A stretch of DNA of 64,000 nucleotides from UBA1189 sp045660385 (GCA_045660385.1 JAZRDT010000030.1:35860-99859), one strand, 5' to 3'. Shown: positions 1 to 9,422, counted from the first letter of the stretch. The notes: generated by a model not told the origin, from the sequence alone. Numbers and translations are program-made.

Positions 1-141
1 AGAAATAAACACATAATTTTTTTATTAAAAAAAGAGAAGCCAACTCGTAAAAGAGTCAAACTGTTTAATCTCCTTATGTCTCACAAGATGGGTTTACTAT
101 CATTGTTATATATCTATATATTACGAGGTGAAATTTACTAA
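1..141 (+). CDS. 3' end of a gene cut by the window edge, unidentified
   Basis: The first forward frame is open from base 1 to a TAA at 139-141, giving 46 residues that are basic and then hydrophobic, ending LRGEIY. No start is visible, so the gene begins outside the window. It sits 76 bp before a GT2 gene on the same strand and has the AT-rich composition of that gene. A basic/hydrophobic tail is common in glycosyltransferases and polysaccharide membrane proteins, but the fragment is too short to assign. Inference only: last gene of the preceding part of the polysaccharide cluster. Confidence 0.45.
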   Translation, partial: RNKHIIFLLKKEKPTRKRVKLFNLLMSHKMGLLSLLYIYILRGEIY

Positions 142-217
142 ATTATTGGAGTAGATATTTATTTGATATAGTTCCATTTAATGAGTCTTATTTGCTAATA
201 TTATACATTAACAAGAT

Positions 218-1177
218 ATGGTATCCTTAATCGTTCCTGTTTACAATGCGGAACCCTATTTGAATCATTGTATCAATAGCATCTTAAATCAAACTTATCA
301 GGATTTTGAACTAATTTTAATAGATGATGGAAGTGTAGACAATTCACTAAGTATTTGTAATAAGTATGTGAGGGAGGATTCTCGTGTAAAATGTATATCT
401 ATAAGAAATAGTGGCGCAAATCATGCTCGAAAAGTTGGGGTTGAATATTCCTCAGGTGATTATATTATGTTTGTAGATGCAGATGATACAATCTCATGTA
501 ATGCTTTGGAAGATATGGTGAATATAATAGATAAGCACAATATAGATCTTGTCGTAGCGCATATGCGAGAAGAGGAAATGAAAATATCTGGTCAGGCTTA
601 TCTAATTGATGTATTACATCATGCATGTTGGGTATCAATGTATTTTAAGATATATAGAGCTGATGTCTTGAGAAAAAATTTTATAGAAATCCCTATAGAT
701 CTAAAGTATGGTGAAGACTTATTGCAGAATGTTAATATTGCAAAGTATGTTGATAGTGTAATGTATTGTAATATAGAATATTATCATTATCGTATGGTCC
801 CAACATCTATCACCCATACAATGCAGTTTTGTCAAGATTATGAGGACAAGTTTCAGGAATTCTTGGTCTCATGTTTATTCGATACAACATTAGCCGAGAA
901 GTTATCTTCAAAAATTCGAACACAAATAGATTATGCATGGGCTAGGTGTTACTTAGATGGTTTGAAAAATGTTATTATAAGTTCTTCAACTTTTGATTTT
1001 GAGAATTCGAATTATTTACGATTGCGTACCATTTATAAGAATAATGACTTATCTTTAGGCATAGATGATAAGATTTTGCTTTATTGTAATTCAAATCTCT
1101 CTCTTATTTTATTGAGGTTTTATTATTTTTATTGTAGGATGAAGAATAAGATTAAAAAAAATTATCTTACGAAGTAA
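218..1177 (+). CDS. GT2 family glycosyltransferase
   Basis: A 319-residue GT-A glycosyltransferase. Seen: the N-terminal nucleotide-binding strand MVSLIVPVYN, the IDDGS motif at residues 35-39, the metal-binding DADD at 87-90 and a GED motif at 165-167 where the catalytic acidic residue lies in this family. It probably adds one sugar from a nucleotide-sugar to a lipid-linked oligosaccharide at the inner face of the cytoplasmic membrane; the tail is strongly basic, which fits membrane association. The start ATG directly precedes the conserved first strand. It is the first complete gene of a run of same-strand glycosyltransferases and is AT-rich like its neighbours. The sugar and linkage cannot be deduced. 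Confidence 0.88.
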   Translation: MVSLIVPVYNAEPYLNHCINSILNQTYQDFELILIDDGSVDNSLSICNKYVREDSRVKCISIRNSGANHARKVGVEYSSGDYIMFVDADDTISCNALEDMVNIIDKHNIDLVVAHMREEEMKISGQAYLIDVLHHACWVSMYFKIYRADVLRKNFIEIPIDLKYGEDLLQNVNIAKYVDSVMYCNIEYYHYRMVPTSITHTMQFCQDYEDKFQEFLVSCLFDTTLAEKLSSKIRTQIDYAWARCYLDGLKNVIISSSTFDFENSNYLRLRTIYKNNDLSLGIDDKILLYCNSNLSLILLRFYYFYCRMKNKIKKNYLTK

Positions 1178-1226
1178 GTTATACCTCATATTTATAAAGT
1201 ATCTTTTTGCTTTGGGTATTTATTCT

Positions 1227-2543
1227 ATGAAATTATTATTTGTAACAACACTAGATAAATCAATAACAAGTGAACATATCTTTACTAGAAATGTTTGGAG
1301 CGCTTTATGTCATCAATTTAAGGAAGATGAAAATGAGATAGCTTTAGCTACAATTTTTCAAGTCGAAGATGTTATAGATGCGTATATTACAGAAGAGAAA
1401 TATATAGGCAAAATATATTATAAGCTATTTTACTCGTCATCTTTGCTTGAGAAAGAAAAAATTGTAGAAATTGTACGTTTTTTTCGTCATATTTCCCCTA
1501 CAATTATACATTCAAATATGGCAGAAGCTATTGATGTTGCCGCAGCAAAAGCGACTAATATACCCATTGTTTTAACTATTCATGTCGGAGGAGTAATTTG
1601 TCCACGTGGTGATCTTCATGGTTTCTTGATGCATAATGAAAAGATATGTAATACAATAGTTGCCCATCATTGTCTTAAATGTTGTTCAAAGGATTTACCA
1701 TTTCCTATATTGTCAAATTTATTATATAGAATAATTCCTAATAATTTTTTGAAGTGGTGTTATGGAAGGCTGCAGAAGAAGACTATTTTTTATGTAAGCC
1801 AGTTTTTAAGTAGTTTTAATGAAGTCGTTTCACGAAAAGAGAAAATAGAAATCTATAAATATGCAACGATTATTGCCGCCAATAACCGATTAAAAAATCT
1901 CCTTGAAATGAATGGCTTGGTAGATAATGTGGTTGTATTACCTCATGGAGTGAAGTGTCGTCATAAACTTCCTATACCAGAGATAAAAGGACCTATAAAG
2001 TTTTACTATTTAGGACGTATGCAGTACGCTAAAGGTTTACATGTTGTTTTACAAGCATTCGAAGGTATTGATAACTCTCTTTATGAATTGCATATAATAG
2101 GTGATGTGGCACCAGGGCGTAAGGCAGCAAGGTACAAGGAACGAATACAACGATTGGCACAGGGCCAGAATGTTATCTTTCATGGCGAATTGCCTAATAC
2201 CGAAATTGAGAGTGTTATCAAGGATATGCATGTGATGATGCATCCCACAATTTGTATGGAGGTGTATGGCTTGTCTGTTGCCGAATCGCTATCCATTGGT
2301 CGTCCTGTTTTAGCTACGCGATGTGGAGGTGCTGAAATGCAGATTCTGGATGGGGTTAATGGCTGGTTGATAGCTCCGAATGATATAGATATGTTGCGCG
2401 AGAAAATTTTAGAGATCATTCAAGATAAAGAGCAAGTTTTACCTATGTGTAATAAATGTCACCTACCTCATCCGTTACCGCAGTATGCAGAATGTCTATT
2501 GTCTTTGTATAAAGGTTTGTTGTCTAATTTTCACTATTGTTAA
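1227..2543 (+). CDS. GT4 family glycosyltransferase with Cys-rich insert
   Basis: A 438-residue GT-B enzyme. Start chosen at the ATG giving MKLLFVTTLDKS; a TTG 15 bp upstream is in frame but adds residues before the first beta strand. The C-terminal half has the GT4 EX7E motif (EVYGLSVAE) followed by CGGAE and DGVNGWL. The N-terminal half carries a cysteine cluster (ICPRG, then C, then HHCLKCC), a variant of the CPxG...C loop found in many GT4 proteins. It is clearly paralogous to the gene at 3758-5092, which shares the cluster and the CGGAEMQI/DGVNGWL block. This copy has no repeat insertion between its two Rossmann domains, so it serves as an internal reference for the other. Likely polysaccharide assembly; sugar unknown. 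Confidence 0.87.
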   Translation: MKLLFVTTLDKSITSEHIFTRNVWSALCHQFKEDENEIALATIFQVEDVIDAYITEEKYIGKIYYKLFYSSSLLEKEKIVEIVRFFRHISPTIIHSNMAEAIDVAAAKATNIPIVLTIHVGGVICPRGDLHGFLMHNEKICNTIVAHHCLKCCSKDLPFPILSNLLYRIIPNNFLKWCYGRLQKKTIFYVSQFLSSFNEVVSRKEKIEIYKYATIIAANNRLKNLLEMNGLVDNVVVLPHGVKCRHKLPIPEIKGPIKFYYLGRMQYAKGLHVVLQAFEGIDNSLYELHIIGDVAPGRKAARYKERIQRLAQGQNVIFHGELPNTEIESVIKDMHVMMHPTICMEVYGLSVAESLSIGRPVLATRCGGAEMQILDGVNGWLIAPNDIDMLREKILEIIQDKEQVLPMCNKCHLPHPLPQYAECLLSLYKGLLSNFHYC

Positions 2544-2561
2544 GAGGCTTGTAAAGTGTCT

Positions 2562-3761
2562 ATGAATATTCTATTTGTAAGTTTTCTTCCTTTTAATCCG
2601 TCATTTGGAGGCGTTGAGAGAGTAACAGATGTGCTTTCCAAAGCATTGTCGTCACGTGGGCATCGTGTGTATTACTTATGCGACTATGTGGAAAATCGTA
2701 TAATGCTTGAATATGATTTTCCAGTTCCGTTATTTATATTCCCTTATAGAGGTGGGTTTGACTCGAATGGTAATATTATGTATTACAAGGAGTTGCTAAA
2801 AGAACAGGCTATAGATGTTGTAGTGTATCAACAGGCCCTCTTCGCTTGCTGGTATGAAACATTGTTGTTGGCCCCTAAATGTGTCAGTGTTCTTCATGCT
2901 ATGCCTGATTACTCGGTAAAAACAGAGATGCAAAGAATATTTTATACCCCTAAAAATATTAGAGAGTATATTAAATATCCTGTTAAATTATTGCTTTATC
3001 CTTTTCTATATTATGTAGTTAAGCATAGATTAGGCTCTCTTTTATCGAAACATTATTCTTTTATCGCACAGCATTCAGATGCAGTAGTACTGTTGTCAGA
3101 TAGGTATATTACAGATTTTAAGAAATACCTTCCTCGTGAAATAGAACCCAAAGTGATAAAGGGTATTTCGAATCCCAATACTTATCCTTTGCAACAATTA
3201 GATATAAATATTAAAGAGAAAATACTTTTATATGTGGGACGTTTGGAAGGTTATGATAAATGTCCAATGCGTATATTGAGAATCTGGAAACGCCTATATA
3301 AGAAGCATCCAGATTGGCAGCTGCTTATAGTTGGCGATGGCCATGAACGTCTGCCAATGCAAAATTATATTGACAAATATGGGTTAAAACGTGCCACCTT
3401 ACTTGGTCGAAAATGTAATGTTGAGGAGTATTATAAGAGAGCATCTATGATATGTCTTACATCCACAAGTGAGGGGTGGGGCATGGTACTGACGGAGGGC
3501 ATGCAGTTTGGTTGTATCCCATTTGCTTTTGATAATAGTGGAGCTGCATATGATATCATAGATGATGGTGCTAATGGTTTTCTTATACCTTCTTTTAGTT
3601 TGAAAGCCTATGCAAATAGGCTTTCAAACTTAATGGAAGATGAAGAGATGAGAACGAGTATGGCCGTTGCTGCTTATAATAAATCTAAGATTTTTGATGT
3701 GTTTAATATTGCACAACATTGGGAAAAACTTTTTGAAACGATATTAGCGAAGAATAAATGA
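2562..3761 (+). CDS. GT4 family glycosyltransferase
   Basis: A 399-residue GT-B glycosyltransferase. The N-terminal domain begins MNILFVSFLPFNPSFGG, where the glycine-rich loop contacts the donor or acceptor; the C-terminal domain has LLYVGRLEGYDKC, and the EX7E motif EGWGMVLTE. The ATG at 2562 is chosen; a GTG 6 bp upstream is the alternative and lies at better spacing from AAGAGG at 2543-2548. The stop overlaps the next start (ATGA), so the two are translationally coupled. Part of the same-strand glycosyltransferase run; acceptor and donor unknown. Confidence 0.86.
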   Translation: MNILFVSFLPFNPSFGGVERVTDVLSKALSSRGHRVYYLCDYVENRIMLEYDFPVPLFIFPYRGGFDSNGNIMYYKELLKEQAIDVVVYQQALFACWYETLLLAPKCVSVLHAMPDYSVKTEMQRIFYTPKNIREYIKYPVKLLLYPFLYYVVKHRLGSLLSKHYSFIAQHSDAVVLLSDRYITDFKKYLPREIEPKVIKGISNPNTYPLQQLDINIKEKILLYVGRLEGYDKCPMRILRIWKRLYKKHPDWQLLIVGDGHERLPMQNYIDKYGLKRATLLGRKCNVEEYYKRASMICLTSTSEGWGMVLTEGMQFGCIPFAFDNSGAAYDIIDDGANGFLIPSFSLKAYANRLSNLMEDEEMRTSMAVAAYNKSKIFDVFNIAQHWEKLFETILAKNK

Positions 3762-5092
3762 AACTCCTCCAAATAGCATCTGGTGACTTCTTCTCCACCT
3801 ACGGTGGTGGACAAGTCTATGTTAAGAATATTGTCGACGAGATAAATCGGCAAGGTCTTGATGTGCTCGTGTTGTCTTTTGTAGATAGGAATATTGCTAT
3901 CGTTGAGCAAAAATATAAGGGCATTACCCTATGGGAGATTGGCGCACAAGCTGAAGATTCAGATATAGAAGATTTGGTAAAAAATATCTTGCCCGATATC
4001 ATCCATGCACATAGTAGGAAAGCCTTCTTTACTTCGTTGGGTAAACACATACATATACCAGTTGTTGTCACTGCACATCATGGAGGAATTCTTTGTCCAG
4101 CTGGTTCATTGATGAACGCAGAGGATTGCATTTGCCATACCACTTTATCGCATGAGCACTGTTTAAGATGCTGCTTGGCAAACATTCGTACTGGGCGTAG
4201 CTGGTATCCTTTAATGAATTTACTATCAGAAACGAACTATGTGCGTTTAGGTAAGACTCTGCAGAAGTTACCCTTCATGCCTTTTATAACTCCTATAGGC
4301 GGTACGGCATTGTCTATTCAGAATAAGATTTCAGAATGGCAAACAATATGCGAAAAAGCAACAAAGGTTATCGCCCCCAGTCATGCCATAGCAGATGCTA
4401 TGTGTCGTAATGGCTTATCGCGTGATAAGGTGACGGTGATACCCCATGGTATCCCTAAAGGTCCCCAAAATCTATTTAAGGACACGTACCACCTCCCCTT
4501 CGCAGAAGGTACTCCTCCTAAACTAGGAGGAGAGTTAATGAAAGAGACGAATAAGATCCGTTTCTTCTATGTAGGACGTATCTGTCGTATCAAGGGACTG
4601 CATATTTTGTTGGAGGCATTCAGTGGCATAGCAAATCAAGATAAAGCAGAACTGCATATCATTGGTGGGGCAGGCAATAAAGGCGAACAACGCTATATGG
4701 ACGATTTGCAACGTCGATACCGTACTACTAATATCGTATGGCATGGCAAGGTCTCTTCAGATAAAGTCTTCGATATCATTAAGGAATATGATGTGATGGT
4801 GCACCCTACAATCTGTATGGATATTTTCGGACTGAACATAGCAGAAGCTCTTGCGATGAATAAACCTGTACTTGCTACCCGATGCGGTGGCGCTGAGATG
4901 CAGATTGTAGATGGTGTGAATGGTTGGTTGGTTCAGCCTAATGAAACGCATGCTTTGCGTGCAAAGATGATTGAGATTATAGAGAAAGGAATTACATTGG
5001 ATGTGTGTAACCTCCATAAAGATGTCATTGCTATTGATGAACATATTAGAGACCTACTAAAAGTATATGAGAAAGAAGCGTCTATTAATTGA
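3758..5092 (+). CDS. GT4 glycosyltransferase carrying an in-frame repeat
   Basis: A 444-residue GT-B enzyme, paralogue of the gene at 1227-2543, sharing the Cys-rich loop (CPAG, then CIC, then HCLRCC) and the CGGAEMQI/DGVNGWL block. The usual EX7E motif reads DIFGLNIAE, with Asp in the first position, as an oddity. About 16-19 residues (roughly 244-260) between PHGIPKG and FFYVGR are absent from the paralogue; at DNA level (4487-4535) they match the intergenic palindromic element near 31.4 and 34.1 kb, including the CTCCTCC/GGAGGAG hairpin. The insert falls in the linker between the two Rossmann domains, so activity may be retained. The start overlaps the previous stop by 4 bp; the end overlaps the next gene by 26 bp. 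Confidence 0.87.
   Translation: MKLLQIASGDFFSTYGGGQVYVKNIVDEINRQGLDVLVLSFVDRNIAIVEQKYKGITLWEIGAQAEDSDIEDLVKNILPDIIHAHSRKAFFTSLGKHIHIPVVVTAHHGGILCPAGSLMNAEDCICHTTLSHEHCLRCCLANIRTGRSWYPLMNLLSETNYVRLGKTLQKLPFMPFITPIGGTALSIQNKISEWQTICEKATKVIAPSHAIADAMCRNGLSRDKVTVIPHGIPKGPQNLFKDTYHLPFAEGTPPKLGGELMKETNKIRFFYVGRICRIKGLHILLEAFSGIANQDKAELHIIGGAGNKGEQRYMDDLQRRYRTTNIVWHGKVSSDKVFDIIKEYDVMVHPTICMDIFGLNIAEALAMNKPVLATRCGGAEMQIVDGVNGWLVQPNETHALRAKMIEIIEKGITLDVCNLHKDVIAIDEHIRDLLKVYEKEASIN
4487..4535 (+). repeat. Palindromic-element fragment inside a GT4 gene
   Basis: TACCACCTCCCCTT, then a GGTACTCCTCC...GGAGGAG hairpin (stem 4512-4518 / 4526-4532, 7-nt loop). The order and sequence match the right half of intergenic elements at 31408-31452 and 34050-34092. 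It is read in frame with no stop. Confidence 0.85.
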
Positions 5093-6200
5093 TGTGAATT
5101 CTATTACTAGTTATTTGAAGGGTGGATTCTTGACAGGGATTGGACGTACAACCTATGAGTTATTAACTCAATGGGATAAATTGTATGATCAACTACCTTT
5201 CGAGATAATCCTATATTCCTCGAACACCAAAGGGATATCACCCAAGGGGCGGTTCGGATTCAAAATGTTACATCTATTTTGGCCAGATAGAAATAGATTT
5301 AAGCGTTTGTTATATTCATTGCGTATACGTAAGTTGTTGTCAGGGTATGATTTGATACATATACCTCATAATGTGGATATACTGGAAGATGTTTCGAATA
5401 CCATACTCACTATACACGATGTGATGTCGTATCGTTTTTCCGAAGTTTGGGGATCGGCATATTGGAGTATGCCTGAGGAGGAAAAGAGAAGGCTTGAGTA
5501 TGCTGTTAAGCGATGTAAAGCGATTGTGACATGCTCTGAATGCTCAAAACAAGATATTGTTAGATATTTGAATGTTGCAGAGGATAAGGTGACGGTAATT
5601 CCCTGGGGAATTAATCGTGAGATGTTTCAACCGATGTGTGATAATGAATATCTGCATAGCATCGGTATAGAAGGTCTGTATTATTTTACCTCCTCTGCAA
5701 ATCATCCTCGTAAAAATTTGTCATTGTTGTTGAAATCCTATCGCACATACCTTTCCATGGGTGGATGTGGACAACTGGTGATATTGAATCCAGAGGAGGA
5801 GCATCTTGCATCTGTGAAGGATTTGATTGATGAGAGAAAGATTATTATTCTGAGAAAGATATCTGACAAAGAGTTAGCTGTGCTTTACACCAATGCGCAA
5901 TGCTCCTTGATGTTGAGTTCATACGAAGGATTTGGATTGCCTGTGTTAGAGTCTTTGGCATGTGGAACACAGGTTATTTGTTCGCGGAACAGTAGTCTGT
6001 CGGAAGCGGGTGGAGATATCGTTGATTATGTAGACAATATGGATGAATCTATAATAGCACAGAAGATGTTTGTATACGATAATCAAGATAAAATAGCGAT
6101 ACTTGATAAGATTGTATTGGAAAATCATATGCAAATGTTTTCATGGAAGAAGTGTGCAACGGAGTATATAGATTTTTATATGCGTCAACTTGATATATAG
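5067..6200 (+). CDS. GT4 family glycosyltransferase (mannosyltransferase-like)
   Basis: A 377-residue GT-B glycosyltransferase. Seen: N-terminal RLLIDVNSI strand, the HIPHN and TIHDVMSYRF blocks, WGINREMF before the inter-domain linker, and the YEGFGLPVLE EX7E motif followed by ACGTQVICS and LSEAGGD. This pattern is typical of the WbaZ/mannosyltransferase-B-like GT4 group, but the sugar is not certain. The start ATG lies 26 bp inside the preceding gene, so expression is probably coupled. No repeat insertion is present in its linker. Confidence 0.86.
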   Translation: MRKKRLLIDVNSITSYLKGGFLTGIGRTTYELLTQWDKLYDQLPFEIILYSSNTKGISPKGRFGFKMLHLFWPDRNRFKRLLYSLRIRKLLSGYDLIHIPHNVDILEDVSNTILTIHDVMSYRFSEVWGSAYWSMPEEEKRRLEYAVKRCKAIVTCSECSKQDIVRYLNVAEDKVTVIPWGINREMFQPMCDNEYLHSIGIEGLYYFTSSANHPRKNLSLLLKSYRTYLSMGGCGQLVILNPEEEHLASVKDLIDERKIIILRKISDKELAVLYTNAQCSLMLSSYEGFGLPVLESLACGTQVICSRNSSLSEAGGDIVDYVDNMDESIIAQKMFVYDNQDKIAILDKIVLENHMQMFSWKKCATEYIDFYMRQLDI

Positions 6201-6248
6201 ACATTGAGCAATTAGTTGGTCTTTATTGCTATAAGATAACTGTTATAA

Positions 6249-7907
6249 ATGAAAACATTAATTTGTATCCCCTGTCTCTTGACAGGCGGCACCGAAATAC
6301 AAACACTCAACACCGTTCATGCCTTGGTGCAGGAAGGCCATGAGGTGACGGTAGCATGCTACTTCGAGCATTCCCCCTATATGGTGGAGCGCTACCGCAA
6401 AGCGGGCGCCAAGGTGTTGCTCTTCTCTCCCGAGGGCACTCGGGTAGGGGGCTATCGCGCCATACCTTACCTCTACAAGCATCTCAGACGCACTATCAAG
6501 AAGGTATGCCCCGACGTGACACATGTGCAGTACATGGCACCGGGTGCTATGGTAATCCTCCTACTCTGGCTCATGGGTGTGAAGAATATCATTGCGACAG
6601 CGCACACATCCGCTGATATCTACAAGGATCTGCGCCTTATACATTTTTTGCAACGTCACGTCTTACGTGCCTTCACCTGCATCACCGAGCGTGCAGAGCG
6701 CAGCTTCTTCGGAAGCTCGCAGCTCTATACCACAGAAACGGTGCTGGGGAAGAGGAATCATTTTACGATTTACAACTCCTTACCAATAAACCTGGAACGG
6801 AGTTGTAGTCAACAGTCAACGGTCAACGGTCAACAGACAGGCCATCCGGGATGCTCTCAAATATCTCACACAGAATTCACAGAAGACACGGAATTTTCAG
6901 GCAACGCGGATATCATTTCACATGATTTGGATTTGAATTCACAGAATGCACGCATTGCTTCGCTCGCGTGTGCCTCCGGGGTGGGTAGTCAATCTCACGC
7001 GGATTCCACGGATTGCACGGAAGATATTTGTCAACGCGATAACACTGAATTTAGACACGATGACGCGTGCTTCGCTTGCGTTGGCCATGACAGCCAAAGG
7101 CTGAACGTTGACGTTAACGAAAACAATTCACAATTCACAATTGATAATTCACAATTGACAATTAGCAGCGGAGCTGCTTCACTAAACCCTCAACCGTCAT
7201 CCATCGACCTTAATTTATCTTGTCAACAGGATTTAGACACGAATTTAGACACGTTTACGCACATGCAAGCTTGTGCTGCCCTGCCGGATGAGGACACGCA
7301 GGGCGTGTACGAAAACGCTAACGTTGACGAAAACTATACTCACCGCTCACCGCTCACCGCTCACCGCTCGACAATCGGCGTTGTTAGCCGATTGGAGCCC
7401 ATCAAAGGTATGGACTTGGTGGTGCCTGCATTTGCTGAGGTGCTGAAGAAGTTCCCGGAGGTGAGGTTGTTGGTGGTGGGCGATGGCTCGCTGCGTGCTA
7501 CGATGGAGCGGCAGGCGGCTGAGCTGGGCTGTGCCGACCGCATCACATGGGTGGGGCGGCAGCCACAGGAGGAGTTAGCGCAATGGTATGGCCAGATGGA
7601 TATTGTGCTGATGCCGTCGCGTAGCGAGGGCTTTGGGCTTACCGCCATCGAGGCCATGGCCAATGGGTGTGTGATGGTGGCCTCCAATGTGGGTGGCTTG
7701 CCTGAGGTGGTGCGCGATGGTGTATGTGGCTTGCTACATCGCACCGAGGATCTGCATGATATGGCGGCCAAGGTGTCTAAGCTGCTGGATGATGCTGCGT
7801 TGTACGATATGTTGCGTGCCCAATCTTTGATCGAAGTTGAGAAATATAGTTTTGAGCGATATGCTCAATTGATTAATAACATATACATAAAATTGATTGA
7901 AGGATGA
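6249..7907 (+). CDS. GT4 glycosyltransferase with ~190-residue translated repeat insert
   Basis: The GT4 enzyme reads from MKTLICIPCLLTGGTEIQTLN through IYNSLPINLE (residue about 183), and resumes at IGVVSRLEPIKG (about 374) with the EX7E motif EGFGLTAIE. Together these make a normal-sized protein of about 360 residues. The roughly 190 residues between are a translation of DNA repeats (STVNGQQ, HTEFTEDTE, LNSQNARIAS, NSQFTIDNSQ, TAHRS) with no stop in this frame. The insertion point is the linker between the N- and C-terminal Rossmann domains. Base composition also jumps: this gene is GC-richer than the five before it. The stop overlaps the next start (ATGA). Whether the insert is kept in the protein cannot be told from sequence; it has no intein motifs. 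Confidence 0.85.
   Translation: MKTLICIPCLLTGGTEIQTLNTVHALVQEGHEVTVACYFEHSPYMVERYRKAGAKVLLFSPEGTRVGGYRAIPYLYKHLRRTIKKVCPDVTHVQYMAPGAMVILLLWLMGVKNIIATAHTSADIYKDLRLIHFLQRHVLRAFTCITERAERSFFGSSQLYTTETVLGKRNHFTIYNSLPINLERSCSQQSTVNGQQTGHPGCSQISHTEFTEDTEFSGNADIISHDLDLNSQNARIASLACASGVGSQSHADSTDCTEDICQRDNTEFRHDDACFACVGHDSQRLNVDVNENNSQFTIDNSQLTISSGAASLNPQPSSIDLNLSCQQDLDTNLDTFTHMQACAALPDEDTQGVYENANVDENYTHRSPLTAHRSTIGVVSRLEPIKGMDLVVPAFAEVLKKFPEVRLLVVGDGSLRATMERQAAELGCADRITWVGRQPQEELAQWYGQMDIVLMPSRSEGFGLTAIEAMANGCVMVASNVGGLPEVVRDGVCGLLHRTEDLHDMAAKVSKLLDDAALYDMLRAQSLIEVEKYSFERYAQLINNIYIKLIEG
6800..7368 (+). repeat. Composite translated repeat block inside GT4 gene
   Basis: In order: GTCAACG heptamers (about 6808-6838), CATCCGGGATG, 9-bp-period TTCACAGAA tracts, a hairpin-like GCACGC...GCGTG segment, more AATTCACAG-type units, a CAGCC AAA GGCTG hairpin followed by AACGTTGACG units, ACAATTCACAATT tracts, an ACACGC AGG GCGTGT hairpin followed by ACGAAAACG, and CACCGCTCACCGCT heptamers. 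Every one of these types also occurs in the intergenic DNA at 18-25 kb. Confidence 0.85.
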
Positions 7908-9256
7908 AATCAATTGTATCATTATCTCTTTTTGTGATAATATTTATTTGGGTATGTAAAATTTATATATCTGATAAGAAGAAATTTAGAATAGTAGAGT
8001 ATAATAAGGGGGAACAGTATCTGCTTACTCGTAATATGTATTTTGTTATCTTTACGGTATGTACAGCACCATTATTCCTAGCTCCTTATGCGTTGTTAAA
8101 ATATGGGCTGTGGTTTGCTGGTATCTTCTTGTTGATTTTTACCAATCATGTGCGTATGAAATTGGAGACCGTAATGATCTTATATCTTATCTTTTTCTTC
8201 TGGCTATGTATAACGATGACTTGGACAACAACAACACGTGATGGTTATATGATGCTTGTCAAATATTTTATTCCAGTACAATTCCTTTGGCTAGGCTATT
8301 CTTCTTTGCGAAATGAGAAAGATTTGGTTGTTTTTCTTAAGATTGTAAATGTTGCAGCATGTATATATTGCTTTATATCTGGAGGATTTTCAAATGTTTT
8401 TGCAAACCCAGTTTATTCCTTTTGTATGGGAATCTTTACAACTTATGCTGGATTTGCATGTTTTCTAATAAGTGTGTTTATAGTGCCCATCTTGCTTTAT
8501 TGGTTGACGAAAGAGAATAAGTATATCTATTGTGCCTTGTGGATGCTACTTTCTCCTTTATTACAGTCTGTGCGTACAGGTTTGGGAGGTATGTTGTTGG
8601 TGTTCTGTGTGGCGGTTTATTTAAGATATAAGCAACGCTCGCTACCAGCTTTGTTCTTCGCGGGCGCAATGTTTTTATCTATTATTCTTTTTGTGCCAGG
8701 TATGAATGAGAAATTCTTTGGTGAGAATGCTGGTAAGGTAACAGGTTCTGATATTGTTCGTGGTGATGCTTTATCCTTGGATAATATTGAAATGAGTGGT
8801 CGTGAATACTTGTGGGAGCGTGTAAAGGAGAACTGTTACTATGGTAATGAGGTTTTTGGCGGTGGATTGGGTACATCAGGACGTTGGGTGAAGAATTATG
8901 GAATAGCAACGAAGGGTCTTCAAATGATGCACAATGATTATTTGCAAATTCTTTGTGATGCTGGTATAGTCGGTATTGTGCTATTATGTATATTCTATCT
9001 CGGATTTATTATTAAGGTAATAGCCCATGTGGTGATGCGACGAAGTACGGTGCTGGTGCGGCTAACTGGTATTATGGCTCTCTCCAGCATGGTGGGTATT
9101 GGCTTTGCTATGTATTTTGATAATGTGGTGTCGAACTCCATGCAAGCCATGGTAATGCCCTTTATCTATTGGGGGTTCTTCTTTAAAGCGCTTGATATAG
9201 AGGGTAAGAATAAACGAACATTGGCGATTTTGAGATTTAGAAGGGAAAGGGAATAG
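7904..9256 (+). CDS. O-antigen ligase/polymerase family membrane protein (Wzy-like)
   Basis: A 450-residue integral membrane protein with about ten hydrophobic segments. A long extracytoplasmic loop after about residue 265 contains GREYLWERV, GGGLGTSGRWV and the HNDYLQILCDAGIVGI block, the H-N-x-[FY]-L-x-[IL]...G..G pattern of the Wzy_C domain. Members either polymerise undecaprenyl-linked repeat units (Wzy) or ligate O-antigen to lipid A core (WaaL) in the periplasm. The gene overlaps the preceding glycosyltransferase by 4 bp and sits among repeat-unit assembly genes, which favours a polymerase role. A second, different Wzy-like gene lies at 39778-41016, so roles may be split. Confidence 0.82.
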   Translation: MKSIVSLSLFVIIFIWVCKIYISDKKKFRIVEYNKGEQYLLTRNMYFVIFTVCTAPLFLAPYALLKYGLWFAGIFLLIFTNHVRMKLETVMILYLIFFFWLCITMTWTTTTRDGYMMLVKYFIPVQFLWLGYSSLRNEKDLVVFLKIVNVAACIYCFISGGFSNVFANPVYSFCMGIFTTYAGFACFLISVFIVPILLYWLTKENKYIYCALWMLLSPLLQSVRTGLGGMLLVFCVAVYLRYKQRSLPALFFAGAMFLSIILFVPGMNEKFFGENAGKVTGSDIVRGDALSLDNIEMSGREYLWERVKENCYYGNEVFGGGLGTSGRWVKNYGIATKGLQMMHNDYLQILCDAGIVGIVLLCIFYLGFIIKVIAHVVMRRSTVLVRLTGIMALSSMVGIGFAMYFDNVVSNSMQAMVMPFIYWGFFFKALDIEGKNKRTLAILRFRRERE

Positions 9257-9357
9257 CAACGATGTTGCGGGTTGAAAACTGCTTTGCAGCGGTGAAAGTC
9301 ACGGAGTGACGGTGAAAGCAACCTTAGGTTGCGGTTAAAGTACAGCGTACGGTGAAA
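9256..9357 (+). repeat. Variable-hairpin array, copy 1
   Basis: Short palindromes with 3-nt loops, separated by 7-bp GGTKAAA-like spacers: GCAAC GAT GTTGC (9256-9268), CTGC TTT GCAG (9279-9289), GTCAC GGA GTGAC (9298-9310), GCAACC TTA GGTTGC (9318-9332), GTAC AGC GTAC (9340-9350). Stem sequences differ but remain complementary. Confidence 0.9.
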
Positions 9358-9422
9358 GCAGAGACACGAATTGCGTGTATGTTGTCGATAATGATAACTA
9401 TGACTCTAAACACAACGAAAAC
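9358..9422 (+). repeat. Hairpin plus ACGATAATG-type linker before GT2 start
   Basis: ACACG AATTG CGTGT (about 9364-9378) followed by GTCGATAATGATAAC-like units. It resembles hairpin-plus-linker units inside the translated repeats of neighbouring genes. An open frame runs through it into the GT2 gene, but the conserved protein begins at 9423. Confidence 0.6.

Noticed and set aside
1178..1226. Possible promoter (TATCTTTTTG) before the second glycosyltransferase
   Set aside because: The spacing and sequence differ from TAnnTTTG and no -33 element is visible.
6800..7368. Possible intein in the GT4 gene
   Set aside because: No N-terminal Cys/Ser splice block, no HN-C/S end and no homing endonuclease; the DNA is short-repeat material found between genes too.
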